A DNA stretch of 64,000 nt, taken from positions 372,001 to 436,000 of the forward strand of contig JAQJZZ010000015.1 in the NCBI GenBank assembly GCA_030077755.1, written 5' to 3'. This document shows, one piece after another, positions 1 through 11,135 of this stretch; position 1 is the stretch's first letter, and each line of letters starts with the position of its first letter. Source of the stretch: Filosporella fistucella. Taxonomy: Eukaryota; Ascomycota; Leotiomycetes; Helotiales. The notes beneath the pieces were generated by a model that was given only the letters and a program-made list of their open reading frames with translations, was not told the origin of the DNA and searched no databases. The position numbers and the translations under genes were made by a program.

Positions 1-2
1 AT

Positions 3-284
3 GGAGACTCGATAGGTGGTGGGAAAGAGAGGGCATTGCAGTTGCAAAGAAGAGCTTTTGAAGGCAGAGGTGTGATGGGATGGGAAGATGGGGGATGGAG
101 TAAAGTCCCGGTAATGGAAGCGAGAAACTTGTTTGATGGATTTGAGAGTGAGAAATCTAATGGATTATCCACAGAGATCAAGATTCATGAGGGTGTGGAC
201 AATGAGAAAGACATTTTTGAAAGTGGAAATGGAATTAAGGTTCAAGTTAGGAAAGTAGATGATTCTCCTACCGACGGGTACTAG
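3..284 (+). CDS. 3' end of an unrecognised protein gene (5' part outside window)
   Basis: The frame starting at base 3 is open from the window edge to a stop at 282-284, giving 93 codons with no ATG near its beginning, so it reads as the C-terminal exon of a gene that starts to the left. The peptide is hydrophilic and rich in Glu, Lys and Gly, without a recognisable domain. The codon pattern looks coding but the piece is short, so a chance open frame cannot be excluded. I do not recognise the family. Confidence 0.35.
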   Translation, partial: GDSIGGGKERALQLQRRAFEGRGVMGWEDGGWSKVPVMEARNLFDGFESEKSNGLSTEIKIHEGVDNEKDIFESGNGIKVQVRKVDDSPTDGY

Positions 285-943
285 AGATAAATCTAATACA
301 GCTCATTTATTCCCAAATGGTACAGCGTTGTCTTCAGGCGTGGGGGACATCTGGAGAGTTCATTATGAGTAGGTCTTATGGCAGCTAAGCGAAAAACTTT
401 CTATTGATCCCTAGATAATGACTCCTGCACGAAACGTTCTATCTTCCTACATGTACTGAGAGAATAAATTTGCTATAATTCATGTTCTCCTGAGATAGCA
501 TAATCTTTGAAGCGGACCTACCCTAAGGAAAAGATCAGCCGCACTAAACTTTCAACCCCGCCTCCACCCCACCGGTTAAGTATATCTTCCAAGCGAGAGC
601 TCTGGAAAAACATACATCTAAATCACCACGGATATTCAGCATCGTTCATTGGAATCGCAAGTAACTTGTATCTTGGCACCCCGCAATTATATTTCCTCGG
701 ACATAATTACAACGAGATGGTATGGCTTTGAGGGCCGACATGATATTCGGGAGAAATATATCTTCCGAGATGCAGGCTAGGTTGATGTACAGGACGGAAG
801 TACATCAAAATATGAATTAACATCCCATAGTTGTGCTTTGTACCTTGCATAGTGAATATGTATATATTCCTGTCTCAAAGACTTTTCCATCACTGTATTT
901 TTCCCTGCTTGGTGCCCTTGATACCTTGTGCACTTCTTCAGAA
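285..943. other. intergenic, no gene seen
   Basis: Between the unknown partial gene and the GH2 gene. Short open frames occur but none has a signal peptide, domain or convincing splice sites. The right part should hold the promoter of the GH2 gene; no clear TATA element was picked out. Confidence 0.5.
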
Positions 944-3628
944 ATGATATTGTCCTATCCATCCTTGGGCAAAAGCCTATTGGGACTCTTATTCATCTGT
1001 CAAGATTTTGGAGAATGTCTGCCACAGAATGCGCATTCTTCAACTCGTCAACGTCTCAGTATCAACAAGGGCTGGCAGTTCCACCGCTTCCCTACAAGTC
1101 CTGATAATCTGATTTATGATCTTCGACCTGATCGTAATAGCACAAGTCAAGACATTCTTAAAGCATGGATCCTTCCTTCTGGAAACGACTTTATCGTCGA
1201 CCCCGCTAATCACCATGTCCGGCCTGCCGGAGATCCAGGAAGCAACATCTCTTTCGTTCAACCTTCATTCGATGATGCAGGCTGGGAAACAGTCAACTTA
1301 CCTCACGACTGGGCTATTAATGGACCGTTTTATACCGAGACTAGTCCTCCTGTGGGTGGTGGAATGGGTAGATTGCCAGTACAAGGAGTAGGATGGTACA
1401 GGCGAAAGTTGTCAAAGTCGTCTGAAGATGAGGGAAAACAGATTTATCTGGATATCGATGGAGCAATGTCATATGCTATGGTTTGGCTGAATGGCGACCT
1501 GGTAGGTGGCTGGCCATATCCGTATAATTCATTCCGTCTGGATCTTACTCCCTATCTCAAAGCTGGTGATGATAATCAGCTTGCTATTCGTCTCGACAAT
1601 CCTGTCCAGTCCGCTCGTTGGTACCCTGGAGCTGGCTTGTATCGAAGTGTCTGGCTCACCAAGGTTAATCCAGTGCATGTCGGGCAATGGGGAACTTTCG
1701 TATCGACTAAATCAGTATCTCATTCTTCTGCAATAGTTGATGTGGTAGTCCAAATCGAGAACAAAGCAGCAAAAGCTCAGGCAGCCAGTGTGGTGACCGA
1801 CATATATACCCTTGACTCGAAAACCGGTCAGGCTGTAAGGAAGGTTGCGGAATGCACACGCTCCACTGTCAGCATTGATGCTGGCCAAAAGGAAACCGTC
1901 AATAGCACAGTCGAAGTACAAAATCCAAATTTGTGGGGACCTTTGACCTCCAAGCAGAGTCCCAACATGTACATTGCAATTACGAGGGTATACCTTGGAA
2001 ATAATCTAGCCGACGAATACTCGACCAAATTCGGCATTCGCTCAGTGATCATGGATCCCAACAAAGGGGTCCTTGTAAACAACGAATTGGTTCGCATTCG
2101 AGGCACAAACCTACACCATGACCTTGGTGCAATAGGCGCAGCATTCAATGTGCGCGCAGCAATACGGTACCTCGAGGTTCTACGAGACGTGGGATCGAAT
2201 GCTATTCGTATGTCTCATAATCCTCCCGCTCCAGAGCTTCTTGACATCGCCGACGAGATGGGTTTCCTCATCATAGACGAGGTCTTCGATAGCTGGTATC
2301 ACAACAAAACGGCGAACGATTTCCATTTGATCTTCGAGGACTGGCACGAGCCTGATTTGAGGGCGATGATTAGAAGAGACCGAAACCATCCGTCTATCAT
2401 TGCATGGAGCGTTGGAAATGAGGTGGGAGAGCAGTATGATGATGTGGCTGGGGCGGCCGTTGCAAAGATGCTCGTTGATATCGTGAAAGAGGAGAATCCA
2501 GAAAGACCCAGTACGGCGAGTATGAACTATGCAAAGCCGAATATGCCCTTCCCTCGAGAATTTGATGTTCTCAGCTTAAACTATCAAGGCGAGGGAATCC
2601 GGGATGGACCAGCATATTCTCATCTTCTGACTGGAATCCATACCCCGCCGCTCTACTCTGCCTTTCACGGTAACTTCTCGGATAAATTGATATGGAGCTC
2701 TGAGTCTGCATCCGCGTTGTCGACTCGGGGGACTTACATCTTTCCTGTGACGAGCGAAAACTCTGCACCTATCAATAATACCTCGGGCGGCAATTCAACC
2801 AGCCACTATGTGTCGAGCTATGAGCTGTATAGCGCCGATTTTGGCGCCTCTGCAGACAAAGTGTTCCTCGCACAAGATGCAAATCCGTACGTAGCAGGCG
2901 AATTTGTCTGGACAGGATGGGATTATATCGGTGAACCAACGCCATACTACACATCCCGATCTTCATATTGTGGTTTTGTTGACTTAGCTGGCTTCCCTAA
3001 AGATCGGTATTATCTCTACCTAGCGCGCTGGCGGCCAGAACTCAAATTTGCGCACATACTGCCACATTGGAATTGGGTTGGGCAAAGGGAAGGTTTGGTG
3101 ACGCCTGTTCATGTCTTCAGTAGTGCTGATTCTGCCGAGTTGTGGGTGAATGGTGTGAGCCAAGGTCGACTTACAAACAGCGCCTCGACCTACAGATTTC
3201 GTTGGGATAAAGTAGTGTATGAGCCAGGTGAAGTACGTGTTGTTACCTATAAGAACGGTGCTGTTTGGTCGGAGGAGACCATCAGAACAACTGGATCAGC
3301 AGCGCGGCTTCAACTCACCTCTGACCGCCCGGCTGTCACAGCTGATGGAGAAGATGTCTTATACCTGACACTTTCTGTCCTAGATGGAAATGGTAATGTG
3401 GTCCCTACAGCAGACAACGCTGTCACTTTTAGCATCCAGGGCCCAGGAGAGATCATTGCTACAAATAACGGGGATCCGACTGACCTTGTGGCCTTCCCAA
3501 GTAAAGTACGGAAGGCATTCAGCGGCTTAGCAAGCATAGTCGTAAAGGCCACTGGGAGAGGCGAGATTGTGGTAGCAGCCACAGCCGAGGGTTTGGCATC
3601 TGGAAGTGTAAAAGTGTATGCGAATTGA
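944..3628 (+). CDS. secreted glycoside hydrolase family 2 (beta-galactosidase-like)
   Basis: An intronless 894-residue protein, read from the ATG at 944; the frame is open further upstream but without an ATG. The N-terminus has a Lys followed by a hydrophobic stretch (LLGLLFI), consistent with a signal peptide. A GH2 sugar-binding domain follows (PHDWAINGPF, then GVGWYRRKL), then an Ig-like sandwich and a TIM barrel. The barrel carries RGTNLHHDLG, the acid/base Glu near residue 493 in SVGNEVGEQ, and a probable nucleophile Glu near residue 587 in WSSESAS. After the barrel come two beta-rich regions that resemble the DUF4982 and invasin/Ig-like modules of bacterial-type GH2 enzymes. Known GH2 members cleave beta-galactosides, beta-mannosides or beta-glucuronides; the PHDW and NEV context favours beta-galactosidase, but substrate is inference. 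Confidence 0.85.
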   Translation: MILSYPSLGKSLLGLLFICQDFGECLPQNAHSSTRQRLSINKGWQFHRFPTSPDNLIYDLRPDRNSTSQDILKAWILPSGNDFIVDPANHHVRPAGDPGSNISFVQPSFDDAGWETVNLPHDWAINGPFYTETSPPVGGGMGRLPVQGVGWYRRKLSKSSEDEGKQIYLDIDGAMSYAMVWLNGDLVGGWPYPYNSFRLDLTPYLKAGDDNQLAIRLDNPVQSARWYPGAGLYRSVWLTKVNPVHVGQWGTFVSTKSVSHSSAIVDVVVQIENKAAKAQAASVVTDIYTLDSKTGQAVRKVAECTRSTVSIDAGQKETVNSTVEVQNPNLWGPLTSKQSPNMYIAITRVYLGNNLADEYSTKFGIRSVIMDPNKGVLVNNELVRIRGTNLHHDLGAIGAAFNVRAAIRYLEVLRDVGSNAIRMSHNPPAPELLDIADEMGFLIIDEVFDSWYHNKTANDFHLIFEDWHEPDLRAMIRRDRNHPSIIAWSVGNEVGEQYDDVAGAAVAKMLVDIVKEENPERPSTASMNYAKPNMPFPREFDVLSLNYQGEGIRDGPAYSHLLTGIHTPPLYSAFHGNFSDKLIWSSESASALSTRGTYIFPVTSENSAPINNTSGGNSTSHYVSSYELYSADFGASADKVFLAQDANPYVAGEFVWTGWDYIGEPTPYYTSRSSYCGFVDLAGFPKDRYYLYLARWRPELKFAHILPHWNWVGQREGLVTPVHVFSSADSAELWVNGVSQGRLTNSASTYRFRWDKVVYEPGEVRVVTYKNGAVWSEETIRTTGSAARLQLTSDRPAVTADGEDVLYLTLSVLDGNGNVVPTADNAVTFSIQGPGEIIATNNGDPTDLVAFPSKVRKAFSGLASIVVKATGRGEIVVAATAEGLASGSVKVYAN

Positions 3629-3888
3629 CAAATGTAAATAAGAAATTTAGAGAGAGCTCATTAGAGAACATATTGAGGAGACCCAAGCGAGAAAATAGGT
3701 GAAGGGGTAACTCGAAATTCATCCATTTTCTACCGTACAGATAAAGGCCGGAGCAACCCATGACGCCTATGCAACGAATGCAACGAAATGCTGATTCCAG
3801 CAGCCAGCTAGCTATTGTACATTACAAAAGTCATACCGAAGTCCTCAACCAACCCGTCGTTCATTCATTCAAAGTGAACTTCAGAGTC

Positions 3889-5880
3889 CTAATCGATCTT
3901 GATAGATCCGTAGATCTTCTGCACAAATGCCCAACTGGCAAAGAAACCGATGGAGCCTAGTAATGTTAGAGTTTAATCCTGGAATGCGGAGGACAACATA
4001 CCGGTAAGAATAAAGAACAAGAAAGAGATGAGAGCACTGTATCCGATGTATAGAACGCTGCCTGCCAAGCCACCCAACTGGAGCTTAGTGACCCAGTATA
4101 TCAATGCATTGGCAAACACGTAAAAAGCAGATGCTCCTGCGGTCATGAATGCTCTCCAATGCCAATGGTAATTTTCACTACAGAGTAGGAAGTAAACCAT
4201 GAGGACGGTCACGGCTGCACATGTGATAATCATGAGCCCATAGCAGAGGAAGAGGAAACCAAACATGTAATAGACCTTGCCCAACCACATCGAAGACATG
4301 ATGAAGTAAAGCTCAACGAAGATCGCACCAAATGGCAATATACCAACGATCAACATTGATGGAATAGGTCTCATGTAGGTGTTGCTTGGTGGAATTTGGC
4401 GGGGAATCTGGTTTGTGCGAACTGGGGCGGTTATTGGCGCTTGACGGAAACCGACCCAGCTACCTGCGAAGGATAGGGGCACTGAGATGAGGAACCAAAT
4501 ACCAACGATGACAAGCATTGTAGTAAACGGAACTGCACCAGAAGATTCCTTGGCCCACAAGAAGAGGTTGAGAAGGAAGAATGTAGCAAAAACAATGCCG
4601 GGAACCATAATAGGGGTTAATGCAATGTTGAGTTTCCATCTTTCGCCTCCGAATGATTTGTAAACCTTTGCTGAAACATAACCGCCAATGAAACCAAGGA
4701 CAGTATATAACAGAACCATGATCGTACCAAGAGAGCCACGATTTGATGGCGATAAGAACCCAAGAAGGGCGAATGCGATAGTAAAACCAGTCATGACAAA
4801 AAGCTGTGCACCATTTCCAAGGAAGATACTTAAGATCAGTGGAGATCCTGGGGTACGGAAAACATCTCCGTGTACAAGCTTCCATCCGGAATCTTCTTGA
4901 ATGCCATCATCAACAGCAGAAGTTCCTGATAAGTCATCGAGATTAATTGAGTCCAAGCGATTGTATCGTGCGATATCCTTTTTCAGTGCTCTCAGCAGAA
5001 CCGAAACGACAGTGATTGTCAGGAAAACAACAATGATAGCCGAATTAATGAGGGAGAACCAGTGGATCTTGGGATCGAAAACATGCAAGTATTTGTCCCA
5101 TCTCGTCGCCCAAGCAGTATCCGAGTGTATCCAATAGACGCTATAGGAGAAGGTCACTTCAGTTTCTCCACCTTCATCGAGGGTCAACGCTGGTCCCCCC
5201 TGCCCACAATAGTTGACTCCATCGACTCCCTCTCCATTGCCATGGCTTTGCTTCAGTCTTGAACTAGGTTGTACGATGACCCCTACGACACGATATTCCT
5301 CTTGTGAAACCTGATGGTAATCGACCAAGATGTCATAGTGATTGTTCAGGTGCATCTCCTTGTCGGTAGCACTACCCAATGCAAATCCTTGGCTGTAAAA
5401 TTTGCTATTGGTAACCTCGTCCTCAATCAGTTGTCCGGCAGGCAATCCATCAACAAGCCAGTTCAATGCGAACCCCTGGGCTATCCTCCGGTTCACAAAA
5501 TGCGCAGACGTCTGGTCGAACTTTTTCGTACACATAATATGACATGTATCATTGTAAAGCATCTTCAGGTCAAATGCCGATGTCATAATCCGATCGCCGA
5601 ATAATATACTGCCCAAGCTCTCAGACACATATTCCGGTGGAGACTCGGGTCTGCAGAAGTGGAAAGCTGGATGGTAGTAATCGAAGGATACGACGGATTT
5701 GAGAGTCCCATCGATATTTGAACCCACAGGCGTCAGGCGATTGACATGAAGAGGGACGCGGTCGTTCGTGTGATATGTTGTAGGTGCAACACCTGGAAGG
5801 TAGAACGCTGAAGAGAGCTCTGGAGTTGTGAGCAAAGTGGCAAGCAGCGCCGCAGACGGCGACCAGTCCCTTAAACGCAT
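3889..5880 (-). CDS. transmembrane 9 superfamily (EMP70/TM9SF) endomembrane protein
   Basis: Two exons on the minus strand, 5880-4002 and 3956-3889, joined over a 45 bp intron (GTATGT...CTAAC...TAG), give 648 residues. Without the intron the protein would end in an unrelated tail; with it the family's C-terminus appears (SIGFFAS...KIYGSIKID), whose last residues fit the KXD/E Golgi-retention signal of TM9 proteins. The N-terminus (MRLRDWSPSAALLATLL) is a signal peptide followed by FYLPGVAPTTYHTNDRVPL, typical of EMP70. A lumenal domain of about 300 residues is followed by roughly nine hydrophobic segments. The family acts in Golgi/endosome sorting, cell adhesion and copper or glycosphingolipid handling in other eukaryotes. 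The ATG at 5880 is chosen because the upstream open frame has no ATG. Confidence 0.93.
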
Positions 5881-6278
5881 TTTGTCTGATATCTGATTAT
5901 TGAAGGACGAATTAGTAAGTTGTGGAGGTAGAATTGCGAGATTGTCTATCCTGTTAGTAAATCTGGTGCCTGGGAGCTTACGAGTATCCACAAATTCCTC
6001 TGAATTGGCCGTAGTCGCCACACATGTGTTGATCTAAAGACTATTCACTCATACGTCGAGAGAAGTCAGTTTATGCGGTAAAGTAGTCGTCTGCCAGGAG
6101 AATTTAGATAATGGACAAGTTACAGCGCATTCAGGGGAGCTTCGAAAGTCACCAAACAGGGCTGTGATATCTGGCTTTCCGGCTCGGCAAAACCTATCGC
6201 CGACAAACACTTTTTTTTTTGTTTCTGCCGATAAGTTTTTGAATCAGATCCCTCACATTACAACACCACTTTTATACA
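5881..6278. promoter_or_regulatory. divergent promoter region between TM9SF and LCP5-like genes
   Basis: A 398 bp gap separates two genes transcribed away from each other, so both promoters must lie here. It contains a T-run of about ten bases just upstream of the LCP5-like gene. No TATA box is obvious, as is common for housekeeping genes. Confidence 0.6.
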
Positions 6279-7370
6279 ATGGCAACAAAATCCTCCTTAC
6301 CTGCCCTTTTGGGCTCTCTTCAACAGGCTCTAGTTTCTGCCTCCGAATCCACCTCTAAATTACAAGCGCCAATCCCCCCCAAGAATGGGATTTCACTCCT
6401 TGATGTCAAGAACGAACTTTTTCTATCCTATCTTCAAAACTTGGTATTTCTGATTATTCTGAAATTACGCAATCGCCGTAGTGGCACAGAGGAGGGGGAG
6501 GAGGACCTAGATGCAGCTGTCGTCGGGAAGCTTGTGGAATTACAAATCTATCTGGAGAAAGGTGTTCGGCCTTTAGAGGCCAAATTGAAATACCAAATCG
6601 ACAAAGTTTTGCGCGCCGCAGATGATGCGAAAAGAACTGCAGATGCTGCAAATATCCGGGCGAATGGTCCAACCATCCACGAGAAGGATAGCGACAATGA
6701 CTCGGAGGAGGACAGTATCGCTGGGTCTACGGAAGCTGTGACGCTGAAGGCGTCTGAAATTGATGATCTCCAGTACCGCCCTAATCCCTCATCCTTCGCT
6801 CGACCCGCTGCAGGAGGAGTCGACTACAAGAGGAACTCAGATGATGGCGTCTACAAGCCACCACGCATTCAAGCCACAGCCATGCCAGTGACCACTGGAC
6901 CCCGTGAGAAGGAGGCAAGGAAGCCAAATCGATCAGCAACATTAGATGAGTTTGTGAGTGAGGAACTCTCAGTTGCGCCTCTTGCGGAGCCCAGTATTGG
7001 ATCTACAATTGTTAGCGGTGGACGAAGAAGCAAGAGTGAGAAAGAGAAGAAGGATGAGCTCGAAAGAAGAGAATATGAGGAGAGGAATTATGTTCGTCTA
7101 CCAAAGGAAAGCAAAAAGGACAAAGCAAAGAAGGGCGGTAGAAAGGATGCTGGATATGGTGGGGAAGAATGGCGGGGCTTGGGTGAGGGTATTGATCGTA
7201 TTGATCGATTGACGAAGAGGAAAGACCAGCCACGAAGTGTGATCGAGAAGAGCCGTAAGAGACCTGTAGAGGATGGGCCAAGAAATGGCGGTGGTGTAGA
7301 ATTTGGACAAACTGCTAAGAAGAAGCTGAAGACAATGGATGCTGGACGGAGAGATAGAGGACGGCATTAG
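6279..7370 (+). CDS. LCP5: Lcp5/neuroguidin-like U3 snoRNP protein (Sas10/Utp3/C1D family)
   Basis: An intronless 363-residue protein starting MATKSSLPALL. Residues about 35-110 hold the Sas10/Utp3/C1D core: LLDVKNELFLSYLQNLVFLI, then a helix VVGKLVELQIYLEKGVRPLE and LKYQIDKVLRAADDAK. The middle is acidic and low complexity; it contains LQYRPNPSSF, a motif shared by Lcp5 and neuroguidin. The C-terminal third is a Lys/Arg/Glu-rich tail (KESKKDKAKKGGRKD; AKKKLK), consistent with a nucleolar protein. The known role is in processing of pre-18S rRNA within the small-subunit processome. Length and domain order match the family. Confidence 0.88.
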   Translation: MATKSSLPALLGSLQQALVSASESTSKLQAPIPPKNGISLLDVKNELFLSYLQNLVFLIILKLRNRRSGTEEGEEDLDAAVVGKLVELQIYLEKGVRPLEAKLKYQIDKVLRAADDAKRTADAANIRANGPTIHEKDSDNDSEEDSIAGSTEAVTLKASEIDDLQYRPNPSSFARPAAGGVDYKRNSDDGVYKPPRIQATAMPVTTGPREKEARKPNRSATLDEFVSEELSVAPLAEPSIGSTIVSGGRRSKSEKEKKDELERREYEERNYVRLPKESKKDKAKKGGRKDAGYGGEEWRGLGEGIDRIDRLTKRKDQPRSVIEKSRKRPVEDGPRNGGGVEFGQTAKKKLKTMDAGRRDRGRH

Positions 7371-7896
7371 ATTTGACGAACGCTATACTCGAGTACTATC
7401 CACGTACAACTCGCGATCCTGCCTGTCTAATACAAAATGAGCAATACTATTCGCTCGTGCGAGATCAATGTCATTTAATGATCGCCAAGTGGTCGGAATT
7501 TTAGTAAGATTTGGTGTACTGCACGGAAACCTTGGATGCCATCAAGTCCTTACGTCGCCTTTATTTCTAAGCTGGAATGTATATTGCCCTGTCCGTTTGA
7601 ACATTCATCCTCCCCTGTCCTTTTTGGATTACTCGTTTTCTTATTTTTCCCAGCATTACAAAGTCTGAATGTCTTGAATCTTGTCAAATCCCTCAGTGAT
7701 TCACCCTAGAATTGCTAGAAGAGAAAAGGACATTTCCGTGAATTCTACAAATGATGCTTTCATTATGTGCGGAAAAATTCCCCTCGGCCGTTTGGTTGTA
7801 AATATCAATTCAAAGAATTGAGAACTGGCGTGCATTGCCTGCTTTTGAATCTCCTGCGCCTCCTTTCCTGACCCTCCTACATCGTAATCAATGTCG
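7371..7896. other. convergent intergenic region, no gene seen
   Basis: Lies between the 3' ends of the LCP5-like gene and the flavin monooxygenase gene. It should hold both 3' UTRs. Short open frames on both strands lack any domain. Confidence 0.5.
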
Positions 7897-9522
7897 TCAA
7901 AAACTTTTACCAACATCATAACTCTCTCCATTTTTCACACCAAGTCCATTTCTGATCTTGTCTTCAGCACTCACAACCCGCTTTGGCAACGCCATTCCAA
8001 TTCCAAAGAAGACGAACAATGCCCACTTCCATCTGAACGGATTAATGGCTATACAGAAAGTAAACCACCATATCAATTCCAGGTACGTGAAGAAATCAAA
8101 TGCACCTGTAGGAGCGAACTTCTTCAATACTCGAGTCATATCGATCCAGCGCTCCATCCAGAAAGGGCGAGGGCGAGTCAGAGGATCGGTGAGAAACATG
8201 AGGAGAATTCGAGTATAAATACCGATATGCCAGTTGCCGACTGATCCAATTGCGTTGACATATGTGCAATTATTGGCACACACTGAAACATGATTTGGCG
8301 GAAAGGTTTGCAGATACCAGTTTGGTGGATTATACGGCTCGCCGAAACTGTCTTCAGGGAGGAAATTGAGCGTTGGTCGATCGAACCCAGTGGCCATCAC
8401 GACCATGTCTCCTTCAATTTCCTTGATTCTACCAGGGCCGCCTGTCGGCACACCTTTACCTCGTTGGTTGAATAATATGCCCCTCTCGGTGAATCCTTTG
8501 ATGTCTCCTCTTAACCACTCTGCTTGCCCAGAGCGAATCTTATCCATAACATCCGAATTCACCATAGGTGTTCCAGTGAATAAGCCGTGATCACTCGGAG
8601 CCAGGTCCTCGAGATCTCGGTAAAAAAATTTCTTCAGCAGTAACTCTGGGATCCAGGATAGGATTGTCTCGCCTCCAAAGATGTTGAGCGATAAGAGAAT
8701 ATCGATAACTGGATTACGAGGAATAATCCATTTGTCGCTGCGCGCAAGGATATATGTCTTCTTTGCTTCTTCGTGGCTTGCGAATTCCAATGCTTCAACT
8801 GCCGATGCACCACCCCCAATGACGATAATACTCTTTCCCTTGGCATCTTTGCCCGTCAACTGAGTGCTGTGGTAAATTTCTCCTTTGAACTTTTCCTGGC
8901 CAGGAATATGTGGCATTTTTATGTCACCACACGTTCCAACCGCCGCAATTATTCCGTCAAATCGACCAAGAGAGGGATTGTTTATGACCCAGCGACCTCT
9001 ATCATCTTGGTATACCTTCTCAACCTGCGTATCGAATGAAGTCTTTGAATCGAGTCCATATCGTTTCCAGAGCTCTTTGATTTGAGAGACGATTTGTTGG
9101 CGATTGGGGTAGCCTCCCGTCCATTTAACGGAGGGGTGGAAACGGTACATTATGGAGTGGATTTGGAGGCCAGAAGTATTATTTACTCTCTTTTTGTGGA
9201 TTAGTCAAACTCGCTCGATACGTTTTTACTGCATGGCGGAACACTTCTTGACCAGAAAAGTACTTACACTCCAGATGCCACCCAATTGCTCCTTCGGTCC
9301 CGCCTCAAAAACATGAACATCAAATCCATGGCCAACACAATGGGCAGCAGCAGAAACACCTGTCAATCCAGCGCCAATAATCGCGATTTTCGGTCTGCTA
9401 AGCTTCGCTCCCGGTTTGGGAGGTTCGGGAGACAACAGCTTATCTAGAATCCATTGAATAATCTGGTAAATGAACACAAACGGATGCAGAATTGGATTTT
9501 CCATTTTGAAATTGATACTCAT
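7897..9522 (-). CDS. flavin-containing monooxygenase (FMO-type)
   Basis: Exons 9522-9268 and 9189-7897, joined over a 78 bp GT-AG intron in phase 0, give 515 residues. The join restores the continuous FMO segment GGIWS/RVNNTSGLQ. Motifs in order: FAD Rossmann loop IAIIGAGLTGVSAA, the FMO signature FKGEIYHSTQ, the NADPH-binding loop VIGGGASAVEALEF, and the MATGFDRP segment. The N-terminus (PFVFIYQIIQWIL) and the C-terminus (LELIWWFTFCIA; ALFVFFGIGMAL) are hydrophobic, so membrane attachment is likely. Family members oxygenate nucleophilic N or S atoms or perform Baeyer-Villiger reactions; the substrate cannot be told. No biosynthetic neighbours point to a pathway. Confidence 0.9.
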
Positions 9523-10763
9523 TCATCAATTGATATCAATTGACTGGAGAGGGATTAGGATGGCCTACGAGAGCGAATTTTGTTTTTGTTTGAAGCATTT
9601 CGGAAATGACGGGCTTGAAACTATGACGTAGATTAGAAAGGTACCAGCCTATGAAATTTGCATGTGAAAGGGGGTACTAAAAGGATTCGCAAAGCTTAAT
9701 ACAATGCAATATAGGTAAGTTACAAAAGAGGAAAAGAACAGATTTATATCGAGACCGTAGGTCAGTCTTTGCAATGGTTCTTCATCCTCACTCGATGCCA
9801 AGGTATATATATTGCATGCCGCTCATGGGTCCCCGCTGGTAGATCAAAGTTGAAAAGCCGATTATATCAGAAAAGCATAGTATCGGAATGAGCATGTCAA
9901 GTTTAGAGGACTATCATACATCTGTCCATATTTCTTTGAAGAATTTCGCCTTCTCTCCTTCTTGACCAATGATTCGAGTATTACTGATGTGACAAGACAG
10001 TCCAGCGACGATACATACAGGTACATCACGTGATATATATTCTGCACTCATCATCTCCGATATTTGTTTGTGTCTCGTGGCTGTTGTCTCTACGCATTCT
10101 TTATGCGGATTTCTCGCTCTAGTGAAATTTCTGTCTTGGAATTTCCATCTACAAATCTTCAACCATCTTGCCATGGCCTTCCGAACGTATCCAATCAGCC
10201 CCCCTATCTCGGCAAATCGCCAAATTTCTTCAGCCTCTCCCGTGCCGCAGTGGCTCATCATTTCCAACCACCAAAAGACCCGAAGTCCCAACTACAAAGA
10301 GACCCGCAATACGAATGCGACTACTCAGCCTCGCCTCTCGCAAAAGAAGCCCAAGGTCGAGGTACTTGGATCATGGCGCTTCTAGAAGGCTAATTTTAAT
10401 ACGTTAAACATGCGCTGGTGCTTATTTACCCCGCAAAACATCTGAGATGTAAGGTACGGAAATAGCAAGCTTATACTATACAGTCTGAGCGAGGCTAATT
10501 TCGTGAGGCTGATGAATGTTGACTTGGAGATGGAGATTCGAAGCGGAGATGTGGTGTTGCAAGAGGAGGAGAAAGATGTATAAAGGGAGGTCGAGCGAAC
10601 GGAATCATGTTCAACTCATCATCAACATCTTCATCTCTCGATCAATCTTCCACATCAACAATCAACTATCCAACTCTTTCAATCACCAACATCTTCCTCA
10701 ATTTGCAACATCTCAATCTTATTACATAACCTCAATTCCTCAAACACCCACCAAACCATAAAA
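9523..10763. other. intergenic, one doubtful small open frame
   Basis: The only candidate gene is a 70-codon frame with a good start context at 10173-10385 on the plus strand, Ser/Pro/Asn-rich and ending in a basic tail. It has no recognisable domain and overlaps other open frames, so I do not call it. The right end holds the promoter and a C/T-rich leader (about 10615-10755, many TCA/TCC triplets) of the hydrophobin-like gene. Confidence 0.4.
10579..10584 (+). promoter_or_regulatory. TATA box of the hydrophobin-like gene
   Basis: TATAAA lies about 180 bp upstream of the ATG at 10764 and is followed by a C/T-rich tract, the usual layout of a strongly expressed fungal gene with a long 5' leader. 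Confidence 0.45.
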
Positions 10764-11135
10764 ATGCAGTTCCCAACTACGCTCTTCGCTACCCTCTTCC
10801 TCGCCAGCACCTCCCTCGCCCTTCCAACCACCACCGTCTCCGAGCGCGCCGTCCCAGCTTTCTCCTGCCCACTCAACCCCAACGGTCCTCTCTTCCTCGG
10901 CGGTTGTTGCGATCCAAGCAAATTCAACACTGAGCGTGGCAACCAGATTTCGGGCTGCAGTCTTGCAACCCGTTCTTTCGACGGAAAGGGCTTCGAGGTT
11001 TTTACTTGTGACAAGGCTCAGCCAGAGGAGACTCAAGTTGAATGCTGTCACACCATTGTTTATGGCGGTGGACCAGGTAACCCTCCTGCTAAGGGATTGT
11101 TGGTCTGTGAGCAGACTGCTATTGTGAAGTCCTAA
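10764..11135 (+). CDS. small secreted eight-cysteine protein, hydrophobin-like
   Basis: An intronless 123-residue protein. Residues 1-19 (MQFPTTLFATLFLASTSLA) form a signal peptide and the next stretch ends in ERA, a possible processing site. The mature part has eight cysteines in the order C-CC-C-C-CC-C, with gaps of 12, 15, 16, 11 and 19 residues. That order is the hydrophobin signature. The gaps are close to, but longer than, class II hydrophobins, and the last gap (with GGGPGNPP) is unusually long. It is probably secreted to the hyphal or spore surface, or it is a secreted effector-like protein sharing the pattern. The gene has a TATA box and a C/T-rich leader, which suggests strong expression. 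Confidence 0.75.
   Translation: MQFPTTLFATLFLASTSLALPTTTVSERAVPAFSCPLNPNGPLFLGGCCDPSKFNTERGNQISGCSLATRSFDGKGFEVFTCDKAQPEETQVECCHTIVYGGGPGNPPAKGLLVCEQTAIVKS

Noticed and set aside
7701..7931. Minus-strand frame overlapping the end of the flavin monooxygenase
   Set aside because: The monooxygenase frame reaches a normal C-terminus and stop at 7897; no splice pair links it to this frame.
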